The notes beneath the pieces are model-generated. The model was not told where the DNA came from, ran no database searches, and saw only the letters and a program-made list of their open reading frames with translations. A DNA stretch of 43,223 nt from positions 1 to 43,223 of the forward strand of contig JAILCB010000042.1 of NCBI GenBank assembly GCA_024680595.1, written 5' to 3'. Numbering within the stretch: the stretch's first letter is position 1; each line of letters starts with the position of its first letter. This document shows, in pieces, positions 17,362-27,010 of this stretch. The DNA comes from Lachnospiraceae bacterium (GTDB lineage: Bacteria; Bacillota; Clostridia; Lachnospirales; Lachnospiraceae). The translations under genes were made by a program, and so were the position numbers.

Positions 17362-19287
17362 ATGGCGGAAGAAAAGGTAAAGGAAGTAAAGTTCGGCAGG
17401 CGGAATGCGGGCATGCCCAAGGCAAAGATTGAGAATCCGGGTAAGATTTTCAAACGTATTATGGGATATGTCATGAAGTATTATGCCCCTCATATCATAG
17501 TGGTAATTATCTGTATTTTTGTGGGAGTTTTGGCTAATGTCCAGGGAACCCTATTTATGCAGACCCTGATTGATGACTATATTCTGCCTATGGTCAATAG
17601 TGCGGATCACGATTTCGGCCCCCTTGCCGGAGCCATGATCAGGGTGGCGGTCTTTTACCTAATTGGTGTGGCGGCCGCATTTATACACCAGAGAATTATG
17701 ATTCGGGTATCCCAGGGTACGCTTTTAAGGCTTAGGAAGGAACTATTTGAGAAGATGGAGAGCCTTCCTATCCGCTATTTCGATACCCATGCCCACGGGG
17801 ACATCATGTCCATTTATACCAATGATATCGATACCCTGAGGCAGATGATAAGCCAGTCCCTGCCCCAGTTTCTAAATAGTATTGTCACTGTGGCCAGCGT
17901 GCTTATTAGTATGTTTGTCCTCAATGTACCTCTGACCCTAATATCACTTCTCATGGTGGCTATCATGCTTTTTGCCTCCAAAAAGTGCGCCGGTCTCTCC
18001 GGCCGCTACTTTACGGCCCAGCAGGCGGATTTGGGAAAATTAAACGGTTTCATAGAGGAAATGGTGAACGGGCAGAAGGTGGTAAAGGTTTTCTGTCATG
18101 AGGAAAAGGCGGTTGAGGAATTTGAGGAGAAGAATGAACAGCTCTTTCAAAGCGCCTACAATGCCAACCGTTTTGCCAATGTGCTGGGACCTATTAATGC
18201 CCAGCTGGGAAATGTGAATTATGTGGTCTGTGCCATTTCAGGCGGTATTTTGGCCTTATCCGGAGTGGCAGGGCTTACTCTGGGAAAGCTGGCTTCTTTC
18301 CTGACCTTTAATAAGAGCTTTAGCATGCCCATTAATCAAATCAGTATGCAGCTGAATTCCGTAGTCATGGCCCTGGCCGGGGGCAAGAGGGTTTTTGCCC
18401 TTCTGGATGAGGATGCTGAGAGTGATAATGGTTATGTGACCCTGGTCAATGCAGACTATGGGGAGGACGGCAGGCTCCATGAGAGTCAGGACCGTACCCA
18501 TATCTGGGCCTGGAAGCATTTCCACAAGGCGGACGGCACCACGGATTATGTGGAGGTCAGGGGCAATGTGGAGTTTCTGGGGGTGGATTTCGGCTATAAT
18601 GATGATGTTATGGTGCTTCACGATGTAAAGCTCTATGCCAAACCCGGGCAGAAAATTGCTTTTGTGGGCTCTACGGGAGCGGGTAAAACTACCATTACCA
18701 ATCTGATTAACCGCTTCTATGATATTCAGGACGGAAAGATCCGCTATGACGGCATTAATATTAATAAAATTAAAAAGGGTGATTTGAGACGGTCTCTTGG
18801 CATGGTTTTGCAGGATACGCACCTCTTTACCGGGACTATTCGGGAGAATATCCGCTTTGGCCGGCTGGATGCCACGGATGAAGAGGTGGAGGCGGCCGCC
18901 AGGCTGGTCAGTGCGGACGGATTTATCCAAAAACTGCCCAAGGGATATGATACAGTGATTTCAGGAGACGGGGCTGCCCTAAGTCAGGGGCAGAGGCAGC
19001 TCTTGTCCATTGCCAGGGCGGCGGTGGCAGACCCTCCGGTATTGATTCTGGACGAGGCTACCAGCTCCATTGATACCAGGACGGAACGGATTGTCCAGGC
19101 CGGTATGGATTCCTTAATGAAGGGCAGGACTACCTTTGTCATTGCCCACCGCCTTTCCACGGTCCGTAATAGCGACTGTATCATGGTTTTGGAACAGGGA
19201 CGAATCATTGAGCGGGGAACCCATGATGAGCTAATTGAGGAAAAAGGTAAGTATTACCAGCTTTATACGGGTTTGGCCGCCGGCTGA
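17362..19287 (+). CDS. ABC exporter half-transporter B (TMD-NBD, canonical Walker motifs)
   Basis: Walker A GSTGAGKTT, signature LSQGQRQLLSIARA, Walker B VLILDEATSSIDTRTE; adjacent to its partner. Confidence 0.95.
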   Translation: MAEEKVKEVKFGRRNAGMPKAKIENPGKIFKRIMGYVMKYYAPHIIVVIICIFVGVLANVQGTLFMQTLIDDYILPMVNSADHDFGPLAGAMIRVAVFYLIGVAAAFIHQRIMIRVSQGTLLRLRKELFEKMESLPIRYFDTHAHGDIMSIYTNDIDTLRQMISQSLPQFLNSIVTVASVLISMFVLNVPLTLISLLMVAIMLFASKKCAGLSGRYFTAQQADLGKLNGFIEEMVNGQKVVKVFCHEEKAVEEFEEKNEQLFQSAYNANRFANVLGPINAQLGNVNYVVCAISGGILALSGVAGLTLGKLASFLTFNKSFSMPINQISMQLNSVVMALAGGKRVFALLDEDAESDNGYVTLVNADYGEDGRLHESQDRTHIWAWKHFHKADGTTDYVEVRGNVEFLGVDFGYNDDVMVLHDVKLYAKPGQKIAFVGSTGAGKTTITNLINRFYDIQDGKIRYDGININKIKKGDLRRSLGMVLQDTHLFTGTIRENIRFGRLDATDEEVEAAARLVSADGFIQKLPKGYDTVISGDGAALSQGQRQLLSIARAAVADPPVLILDEATSSIDTRTERIVQAGMDSLMKGRTTFVIAHRLSTVRNSDCIMVLEQGRIIERGTHDELIEEKGKYYQLYTGLAAG

Positions 19288-19791
19288 GGACATAATAATT
19301 GGACATTTTTCCTATAAAAATACGCTTTTGTCATTATAAATTTAGAGAGATTTTCGGTAAAAAAATTCAAAAATTATAAAACCTTTTTGCTCCCTGTCGG
19401 TACTTATATATAGCCGACAGAAAGGGGTGCGCAGAAACAGAAGCCGCAGAAAGGGTATATTTCAAGTAGAATCTTTGGTAGTCTGATTCTAATTCCACTT
19501 AATGAATCATGAGGAGCTGTTCTTGAATTATTCCGATTTGCAGTGAGTTTTAGCAAAGCCTTTTCGGTGGTTTTTCAGAGCATAATGCTGTAATGTGCCT
19601 TACAGTAGTTTTGTTTTGGAATTCCGCTAACACTGCAGCATCGGCAGCAGTCGAACGGAAGGGCTCATTTGTCCTAAGGATAGTACATTTCAGTGTCCGG
19701 GAAACGCTAAATGTCACATCCTGTCCGTAACGGCATAAGACCGGTGCTGCGGGCATAGGGAGCAGAAGGGATTGGGCAGGAGAGCTTATCC

Positions 19792-21939
19792 ATGGAATTT
19801 GAAAAAAAGCTCCTATCGGCTATTAAAAAGATGAAGAATGGTGAGGAAGAAGGCTTTAATCAGGTCTATTCCGATACATATAATTACGTTTATTTCCGTG
19901 CGCGTCAAATCATGCGGAATGAAGAGGATGCCCTGGATCTGCTTCAGGTCGTCTACATGGAGGCCTTTCGGTCTATTCAGACTCTGGAGGATCCGGAAAG
20001 TCTTTTTTCATGGCTTGGCGCAATCACATATAGGCAGGGTATGAAATTATTCAGAAAGAAAACTGAATTATTGCTGGATGAGGAGGCCCAGAGCTTCTTT
20101 GACAGCCTGGAGAGTGCGGATCCAGACACCATGCCTGAGAGATCCGCAGAGCAAAAGGAGCAGCAGGAGCTGCTTTCTTCGCTTATAGAGGAGCTTCCCG
20201 AGGCGCAAAGGGCTACGGTTGTTGCTTTCTACTATGACAATATCAGGATTAATGATATTGCCGAGGTTATGGACTGCTCGGTGGGTACGGTGAAAAGCCG
20301 TCTGGCCTATGCCAGGAAGTTCCTGAAAAAGCGTCTGGCGGAGGAGAGCTCTCAAAAGAAGCATTTGAAATCTGGCCTATTGGCTCTCTCTGTTCCGGCC
20401 ATTTATTATGCGGTTCAGCACTTGTCTCAGGAGACGGTTCTGGCGGCTCCAAAGGCCCAAATGCTTTATTCCGGTATCTGTAAGGGAATAGGGCTGACGG
20501 CAGGAACCATTGGAGCGGCGGCAGCGGCTGGAGGAACAGCGGCTTCAGCAGGTGCCACGGCGGCGGGAACAGCGGCTTCAGCCGGCACAGGGGCAACGGC
20601 CGCCGGTGCCGCAGCAGCTTCGGGGGCAGGCGTATCCAGTGCCGCAGGGGCCGGGACAGGCGCCTCTGCATTGGCTACAGCGGCGGGTACCGGGGCATCG
20701 CTTTCTCTTACCGGAACAGCTGCCGCAACTACGGTGGCAGTGGGTGGTGCAGGAATAGCGGGAGGCGTTGCTGCAGCCACAGGTTCCGGAAGCGTGGCAG
20801 TGACGGCAGGTACAGTCACGGCAGCGGCAACCGGAACGGCGGCGGGCAGTGCGGCGGCTGCAGGTACAGCTGCGGCGGCTGCAGGGAGTGCGGCAGCGAC
20901 CACGGCGGCGGTGGCTGCAGGAGGCTCTGCAGTTAAGGGAGTTGCTATTGCGGTGGCAGTGGCGGTGGCAGGAACAGGAACCGCTACAGCAATCCACTAT
21001 AATGAGACCGTGTCGGGACCCAAGGCAAAGTCAGTATCGGAAGCGGGTCTTGTCAGCGGGGATGAGGCTTTAGTTTCTGAGGCAGCGACAGATTATGCCC
21101 CTTCTGATGAGGATATTGTTTCTGAGAATATAGTTCCGGAGGAGCTTCCGGAGATTCCGGAAGCCGCTATTGGGCCGGAACTGCCGGTAGAGGAGACTCT
21201 TCCTGAGGAAGGAAAGGATATCGGGGAGGAGGTCCGGCCGGAGAAGGAAAAGACGGTTTCGGACAATAAGCCTGAAGAATCCGAAAAGGAGAAGTCTGTT
21301 TCTCAGAATGAAAAGGAGTCTGTATCCCATAATACTAGCCGCAGTAAGTTCAGGATTCGAAAGGCAGAGTCTAAACGTCTTTCGGAGGCGGTAGCCTCAT
21401 TCCTTTTCGTCATGGGAGGCAGCTCCTATGATGGCAGTGCGGATAACGCCATGCTGGAGTCCGCCTATATTATAGGGAAGACCAATTTGAACGGAGTGGA
21501 CGGCCTGTCTGTTTCAGGAAATGAAGTATATATAGATTCTCCCCATATCTCTGAGGCTTATAAGGAGGATGACAGGGTTATTATCACCGGAGGCTTCTTA
21601 ATGGGGCAAAACAGTCCTGTTTATGGAAGATCATCCGCTCTCTACTCTTTCATTATTTCTGCCGGTGAATCGTCAGAAAAGGGAGATTTTGGACATTTGT
21701 CTATAGAAAAATTGGTTATAAGTCAGAATAAGGTTTTGGAGTCCGGGAACCCTGTTGAATCGGAGAAACCGGTTCCCAGAGAAGAAAAGCCGGATAAGAA
21801 GGATGAAGTCAGAGAGAAAACCGGTCAGGATAGTGTCAGTAAGAATCAGGCGGATCAGGAAACAGGGAATGTGCCCGGGAATGTTCATGAGATAGAGAGT
21901 ATGTCCGGAGCCATCGGGGATTATGCGGAGGAATATTAG
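19792..21939 (+). CDS. ECF-like sigma-70 family factor fused to Ala/Gly-rich tract and C-terminal domain
   Basis: Region 2 (YNYVYFRARQIMRNEEDALDLLQVVYMEAFRSI) and region 4 (LPEAQRATVVAFYYDNIRINDIAEVMDCSVGTVKSRLAYARKFLKKRL); then about 160 aa Ala/Gly, acidic linker, unique C-terminal domain. Confidence 0.9.
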   Translation: MEFEKKLLSAIKKMKNGEEEGFNQVYSDTYNYVYFRARQIMRNEEDALDLLQVVYMEAFRSIQTLEDPESLFSWLGAITYRQGMKLFRKKTELLLDEEAQSFFDSLESADPDTMPERSAEQKEQQELLSSLIEELPEAQRATVVAFYYDNIRINDIAEVMDCSVGTVKSRLAYARKFLKKRLAEESSQKKHLKSGLLALSVPAIYYAVQHLSQETVLAAPKAQMLYSGICKGIGLTAGTIGAAAAAGGTAASAGATAAGTAASAGTGATAAGAAAASGAGVSSAAGAGTGASALATAAGTGASLSLTGTAAATTVAVGGAGIAGGVAAATGSGSVAVTAGTVTAAATGTAAGSAAAAGTAAAAAGSAAATTAAVAAGGSAVKGVAIAVAVAVAGTGTATAIHYNETVSGPKAKSVSEAGLVSGDEALVSEAATDYAPSDEDIVSENIVPEELPEIPEAAIGPELPVEETLPEEGKDIGEEVRPEKEKTVSDNKPEESEKEKSVSQNEKESVSHNTSRSKFRIRKAESKRLSEAVASFLFVMGGSSYDGSADNAMLESAYIIGKTNLNGVDGLSVSGNEVYIDSPHISEAYKEDDRVIITGGFLMGQNSPVYGRSSALYSFIISAGESSEKGDFGHLSIEKLVISQNKVLESGNPVESEKPVPREEKPDKKDEVREKTGQDSVSKNQADQETGNVPGNVHEIESMSGAIGDYAEEY

Positions 21940-22008
21940 AATTTTGGTGAATATTGAAATAGAGATGCTTTGATGGTCCATAGGACCTGAAAGGGATAGT
22001 GCAGACGA

Positions 22009-22045
22009 ATCGAGTAGGGGACGGAATTCCTCTGCTCGATTTTTT
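22009..22045 (+). terminator. Intrinsic terminator after the sigma-factor gene, ATCGAG...CTCGAT-T5
   Basis: AATCGAGtAGGGGacggaattcCTCTgCTCGATTTTTT. Confidence 0.8.
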
Positions 22046-22150
22046 AGGTTCTTCCTTTCGATTTATTATAGTGTTATAATAAGACGATATTGTCTTTTTC
22101 AACAACCTGAGAACCGGGTTCATGTATAATTAACGGGGGTAAGACCTTCC

Positions 22151-25100
22151 ATGCAGGGAAATCTCGATAGAATACTTAATGGTGAATTTAAATATGAGAC
22201 GGGAACGCTTTTCTTTTCTGAGGATGATATTTCTTTCACAAGTTATCCGGGAGAGACTCCGGAAGGAAGCTTCCGAATCTGGTCCGATCAGGGTCTGCCT
22301 GTAGAGGGGGAGATTTTTTCCTCCAATCCCAGATTTATCTGCAGGAATCCCAAGTTTAATGCTATTAATGAGGAGATATTCTACTCTATAGATACCTTGG
22401 GACTAAAGAATGATGACAGGATAGAGGGATCGCTAACGATTATATCTAATGCGGGAGAATATATTCTTCCTTTTGACATACAGATCGTGAGGCGTTATCC
22501 CAAAAGCTCTTTGGGGGAGATTCGGAATCTTTTTCATTTTACAAATTTGGCCAGGAAGGATTTTGACGAGGCCGTTAAACTTTTCTACTCTCCGGGATTT
22601 ATAGAGATCTTTAATGGACCGGACTCCCGATTTAGGAGCAGATACCGGATATTTTCTGGTAATTTCGGAAATCCGGGCAATGTGGAGGAATTTCTCATTT
22701 CTATTCACAAAAAGACCCCCATCCGTTTTTCATATGATGCCGATGAATTGGATATTTCGGATATTCCTGAGAAGAAGAGCTTTGAAATCCAGCTAAAAAA
22801 GATTGGTTGGGGTTATATCAGGCTTTCCCTTGAGTCAGATGCTGAATTTCTCGTCCCCCTAAAGGAAGAGGTCTATGAAAGGGATTTCCTGGGAAATACG
22901 GCTAGGCTTTTCTTTCAGATCCTTCCGGAAAAGCTGCATGCCGGGAAGAACTATGCAACGATTTCTATCCGCTCAGCTTATACGGATCTGAAAATACCTG
23001 TATTGATTCGCAGGCGGTCTTTTGATTCGGATAAGCAGCAGGTCCATTTGGAAGGGCAGAGGCTTCTCTCGGAGCTCATGAAGCAGTATATTCAGTTCCG
23101 TTTTCATGAAATAGACGGACGGGAGTGGTGCCGCCTGTCCTATGAGACGGTGGAGAAGCTGCAGCTGCTGGATGGTAAGGATCCGGAGATTAGACTGTAT
23201 ATGGTCCAGGTGCTTATTGCGGAGAACAGGCGCAAGGAGGCCAGGTACATTCTGGATCATGTAAGGAATATGCTTTCTCTGGGAGGCGCCACTCCTGAAC
23301 TGTCGGGCTACTATGCTTATCTGGATGCCCTTTGTGAGCAGCAGGAGGATGTGACTGGGAAGAGTGTGGAGCTGGTTAGAAAGCTGCATCAGGATAATCC
23401 TAATTCCTTCCGTCTCTTGTGGCTTTTGATATATCTCGACGAGACTCTGGGCAAGGATCCCGTGAGAAAGATGAAGCTCTTAAAGGAGCATTTTGAAGGG
23501 GGCTGCAGGAGTCCTTTGATTTATATAGAGGCCCTGGAGGCTGTTCGGGAGAAGCCGGAGGCCATGAGGGCTGCGGATGCTTTTGAGATATCTGTCCTGC
23601 GCTGGGGGGTCCGGCGGGGATTATTCTATGAAGGTGTTTCCCAAAGGCTGCCCTATTTTGCCTATAGGATGCAGGGCTATTCACAGGGGTTTTGTGATTT
23701 GCTCTTAGCCTACTATAAGGTCTATCCCAATGATGAGCTTTTGAGCTGTATTATAATGCAGCTGATTCGGGGAGAGAGGTCGGACAGGGAAGCCTTTCTA
23801 AAGTATTCCGAGGGAATTCAGAAGGAAATGAAGATTACAAGGCTTTATGAGTCCTATCTTTTTTCCGTACCACAGGATTACCGCCCCCTCCTGCCCCAAT
23901 CCGTCCTTTTATATTTTGGCATGAAATCGGATGTACCGGATGATAGAATGGCTCTGCTTTATGCCAATATGATACGGCATGAGCAGGATATTCCCAAGCT
24001 TCTATATTCCTATGAGGAGAGAATTCTGTCTTTCGCGGCTAAATGTGCCGCTTTAGGGAGGATTGATGATAATTATGGCGAGGTTTACCGCTATGCCGCC
24101 TCTGCCCGGGATTGCAAGGAGAAGAGTGAATTCCTGAAAGCAATCTGTCCCTTTGTCTTTATGCACCACATTACGGTGACAGATGACAGGGTACGCTATA
24201 TCTGCGGTGCGGAGGATGGTTTTGTGGAAGTGCGCCGTAAAAGCGTGACAGACGGGAATGCCTATATTAGCTTTTATGGCGGTGATTACGAAATTGCCTA
24301 TGAGGATGGCTATGGGCGGAGGACCATGGACATGGCCGGGGTCAGGGACAGGACCATGTTTCTGCCTTCTGAATTTGTGAATGCCCTTAAGGGAAGTCTT
24401 TCCAGTGATATTGGTCTGGCCTTCTATCTCTGTGGATCCGGGAGGAAGTTTCCCTCTGTGAATTCTGTAAATGAGGGCTGTGCGCGGCTGCTCATTGACT
24501 CGGAGGAAGTGGAGGGGGATTTCAGGGATGAGTATAGGCGCTGTCTCCTGAATTTCTACTACGATCAGGAAATGCTGACGGAGCTGGACAATCTCATGGC
24601 CTCTTCCAATCCGGGTGACCTGTCCCGGGAGACTAGGGCGGAGCTCATCCGTTTAATGGTGATGAGGGGGATGCAGAAGGATGCTTATGACTGTATTCTC
24701 CGTTATGGCACAGAAGGACTGGATCCCAAGATGCTGGTAAAGCTGGCCAGCCGTATGATAAGGGAAGAGATTCATACGGAGGATCCCAGGTTTTTGAGCC
24801 TTGTTCATGCGGTATTTCTAAAGGGCAAATACGATGAGACGGTGCTCCACTATCTGAATGAGGCTTTTCAGGGCACAGCCAGGGATATGAGGGATATCTG
24901 GAGATCCTGCAAGGCTTTTGACGTGGATACGGAGGCCATTGAAGAGCGGATCCTGACACAGATGATGTATTCGGATTCCTTTGTGGGAGAGAAGGCGGAT
25001 ATTTTCCGGAGTTATGTGGAAAAGGGCGGGAGAGAGAAGGTTATTCAGGCCTATTTGGAGATGAACGCCTATGAATATCTCGTGAAGGAAAAGATTACGG

Positions 25101-25714
25101 AGGATTTCGTTTTCGAGGAGCTTCTGCGAAGGCACCGGGAAGGGGATGGCATGGGAGATGCCGCCGCCCTGGCGCTTACCTATTATTATGCCTCAAAGGA
25201 GGAAAAGGACCCTAAGGTGCTTTCAGATATATCGGATCTGGTGAAGAGGCTTTTATATCAGGGTTATGTGATGAATTATTTCCTCCTGTTCCGGGATTAT
25301 GTGCCGGAAGTGGATTTGTTTGTGGATCGGTCCTTCATTCAATACCGGTCTAATCCGGATGCGGATGTGGTTTTGCATTCCCTTTTGTCCGTGGGCGCTG
25401 AGGAGAGGACCGGCTACCGGAAGGAGAGACTGCAGAATGTTTATCAGGGGCTGTTTTCAAAAAACTATGTGCTCTTTTTCGGGGAGACCATGCAGTACTA
25501 TATTACGGAGGAGAACGGAGGCAAGTCCAATCTCACTTTTTCGGAGATTCAGGAGCTTTCTGATACCGATTCCGTGCGAAATGATTCCCGGTATAGTCTA
25601 TTAAATGAAATGGTGCTTATGCATATGGTTCAGGATGAGAATAGCCTGAAAACAGCCATGGAGGAATATATAGAGAAGTCAGAGATTGTATCTGAGTTAT
25701 TTAGGTTGAAGTGA
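22151..25714 (+). CDS. Large (1187 aa) uncharacterised protein, alpha-helical/TPR-like in its C-terminal two thirds; resembles DUF5717-type proteins from memory
   Basis: Single long ORF with beta-rich N-terminus and helical repeats; family name not verified. Confidence 0.7.
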   Translation: MQGNLDRILNGEFKYETGTLFFSEDDISFTSYPGETPEGSFRIWSDQGLPVEGEIFSSNPRFICRNPKFNAINEEIFYSIDTLGLKNDDRIEGSLTIISNAGEYILPFDIQIVRRYPKSSLGEIRNLFHFTNLARKDFDEAVKLFYSPGFIEIFNGPDSRFRSRYRIFSGNFGNPGNVEEFLISIHKKTPIRFSYDADELDISDIPEKKSFEIQLKKIGWGYIRLSLESDAEFLVPLKEEVYERDFLGNTARLFFQILPEKLHAGKNYATISIRSAYTDLKIPVLIRRRSFDSDKQQVHLEGQRLLSELMKQYIQFRFHEIDGREWCRLSYETVEKLQLLDGKDPEIRLYMVQVLIAENRRKEARYILDHVRNMLSLGGATPELSGYYAYLDALCEQQEDVTGKSVELVRKLHQDNPNSFRLLWLLIYLDETLGKDPVRKMKLLKEHFEGGCRSPLIYIEALEAVREKPEAMRAADAFEISVLRWGVRRGLFYEGVSQRLPYFAYRMQGYSQGFCDLLLAYYKVYPNDELLSCIIMQLIRGERSDREAFLKYSEGIQKEMKITRLYESYLFSVPQDYRPLLPQSVLLYFGMKSDVPDDRMALLYANMIRHEQDIPKLLYSYEERILSFAAKCAALGRIDDNYGEVYRYAASARDCKEKSEFLKAICPFVFMHHITVTDDRVRYICGAEDGFVEVRRKSVTDGNAYISFYGGDYEIAYEDGYGRRTMDMAGVRDRTMFLPSEFVNALKGSLSSDIGLAFYLCGSGRKFPSVNSVNEGCARLLIDSEEVEGDFRDEYRRCLLNFYYDQEMLTELDNLMASSNPGDLSRETRAELIRLMVMRGMQKDAYDCILRYGTEGLDPKMLVKLASRMIREEIHTEDPRFLSLVHAVFLKGKYDETVLHYLNEAFQGTARDMRDIWRSCKAFDVDTEAIEERILTQMMYSDSFVGEKADIFRSYVEKGGREKVIQAYLEMNAYEYLVKEKITEDFVFEELLRRHREGDGMGDAAALALTYYYASKEEKDPKVLSDISDLVKRLLYQGYVMNYFLLFRDYVPEVDLFVDRSFIQYRSNPDADVVLHSLLSVGAEERTGYRKERLQNVYQGLFSKNYVLFFGETMQYYITEENGGKSNLTFSEIQELSDTDSVRNDSRYSLLNEMVLMHMVQDENSLKTAMEEYIEKSEIVSELFRLK

Positions 25715-25740
25715 CAGCGTGCGCTGCGATTGAGGTTGGA

Positions 25741-26976
25741 ATGGAAGAGAAATGGGTTGTCATAGGGATAGATTTGGGGGAGAGAGGGGCTCAGATTTCC
25801 TACTGTCTCAATGGGGAGAGAGAGGTGAAGACTTACTCCCTGTCCCGGGAAGAGGATCAGTTCCTGATTCCCCTGGAGGCCTATCAGAATCCGGAGAATA
25901 AGGCTAAAAGCTTTGGTTTTGAGGCACAGGCTGCCGCTGAAAAAGGGAAAGGGGAGACCGAAAAGGATCTGCTCAAGGGTGCCATGGAATCGGAGGATGG
26001 GGTGAGACTTCTGGGGCTTTATTTCTCATACCTCCTGCATTTGCCCAAAGAGATATTGGGGACAGAGGTCAGGGCTCTTGTTTTCAGCCTGCGGGAAGTG
26101 GACCAGCGCGTGTGTCAGGTCCTGGAGAGGGCTGTGGAGTCGGCCGGCATCCAAATTCCTGTAATCCGTTATGTCAGTTATGGAGAGAGCTTTTTCTTCT
26201 ATGCCCTGAGTCAGAAAATAGAGCTCTGGCGGTATGGGGTTGTCTTGTTTGAATATGATGACAGCCGGTTTGAGGTCCGCCGTCTTACGGTGGATCAGCA
26301 TTTGGAGCCTGCCTTTGTCACGGTGGAGGAGAAGTCCTATCCCATTATGCTGCCCTTTACCGGTCAGGATAAGGAAAAGCTGGATAGAAGCTTTCTCTCT
26401 ATTGCAGAGGGGGTGACAGGGACAGGGGCACTTTCGGGAGTATATTTGACAGGTTCTGCCTTCGAGGAGAGGTGGGAGAACGGGACATTGAAGTTTCTCT
26501 GCAGCAGGGCCCGGGTTTTTCAGGGACAGAATCTCTATTCTAAGGGGGCCTGCTATGCGGCCACGGATGTGGTTTCCTGGAGCCGTCTGTCGGGCAAATT
26601 TGTTTTTTTGGATAAGAATTCCCTCCGTCAGAATATTAGCATTAGGGCGATTTCAAAGGGGAAGGAGGAGCTTCTTTCTGTGATGGATGCGGGGCTTAGC
26701 TGGTATAATGCATCTGCGGAAAAGGAGGTTCTGCTGGGTCAGGATAAGGAAATTGTGGTGGTTTTGAATGGAATGATGGATGAGAATGAGAGGAATGTGG
26801 TCCTCCGTTTGAGCCGTTTTCCGGACAGGCCGGATAGGGCCAGCCGGGTCCTGCTCAGGTTTTATTTCGAGGAAAGGGACATTCTTGTGGTAGAAATTCA
26901 GGACCTGGGTTTTGGGGACCTGTTTCCCTCATCGGGAATGGTACAGACAGAGCGAATAAGGCTTCAGGAGGGATAA
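25741..26976 (+). CDS. Uncharacterised protein with Hsp70/actin-like N-terminal nucleotide-binding motif (DUF5716-like from memory)
   Basis: VVIGIDLGERGAQISYCL resembles the phosphate-1 loop of the actin/Hsp70 fold; alternative start at 25711 (GTG) overlaps the upstream gene. Confidence 0.65.
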   Translation: MEEKWVVIGIDLGERGAQISYCLNGEREVKTYSLSREEDQFLIPLEAYQNPENKAKSFGFEAQAAAEKGKGETEKDLLKGAMESEDGVRLLGLYFSYLLHLPKEILGTEVRALVFSLREVDQRVCQVLERAVESAGIQIPVIRYVSYGESFFFYALSQKIELWRYGVVLFEYDDSRFEVRRLTVDQHLEPAFVTVEEKSYPIMLPFTGQDKEKLDRSFLSIAEGVTGTGALSGVYLTGSAFEERWENGTLKFLCSRARVFQGQNLYSKGACYAATDVVSWSRLSGKFVFLDKNSLRQNISIRAISKGKEELLSVMDAGLSWYNASAEKEVLLGQDKEIVVVLNGMMDENERNVVLRLSRFPDRPDRASRVLLRFYFEERDILVVEIQDLGFGDLFPSSGMVQTERIRLQEG

Positions 26977-27010
26977 GTCTCTATAGAGCCTATGGGTTAG
27001 GAAGGTAATT

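Noticed and set aside
19550-19756. 68-aa minus-strand ORF in the sigma-gene leader
   Set aside because: No RBS or recognisable domain; likely chance.
20466-20997. Antisense Ala/Pro-rich and Cys/Arg-rich ORFs (145, 139 aa)
   Set aside because: Complement of the Ala/Gly codon tract of the sigma-fusion gene; low-complexity artefact.
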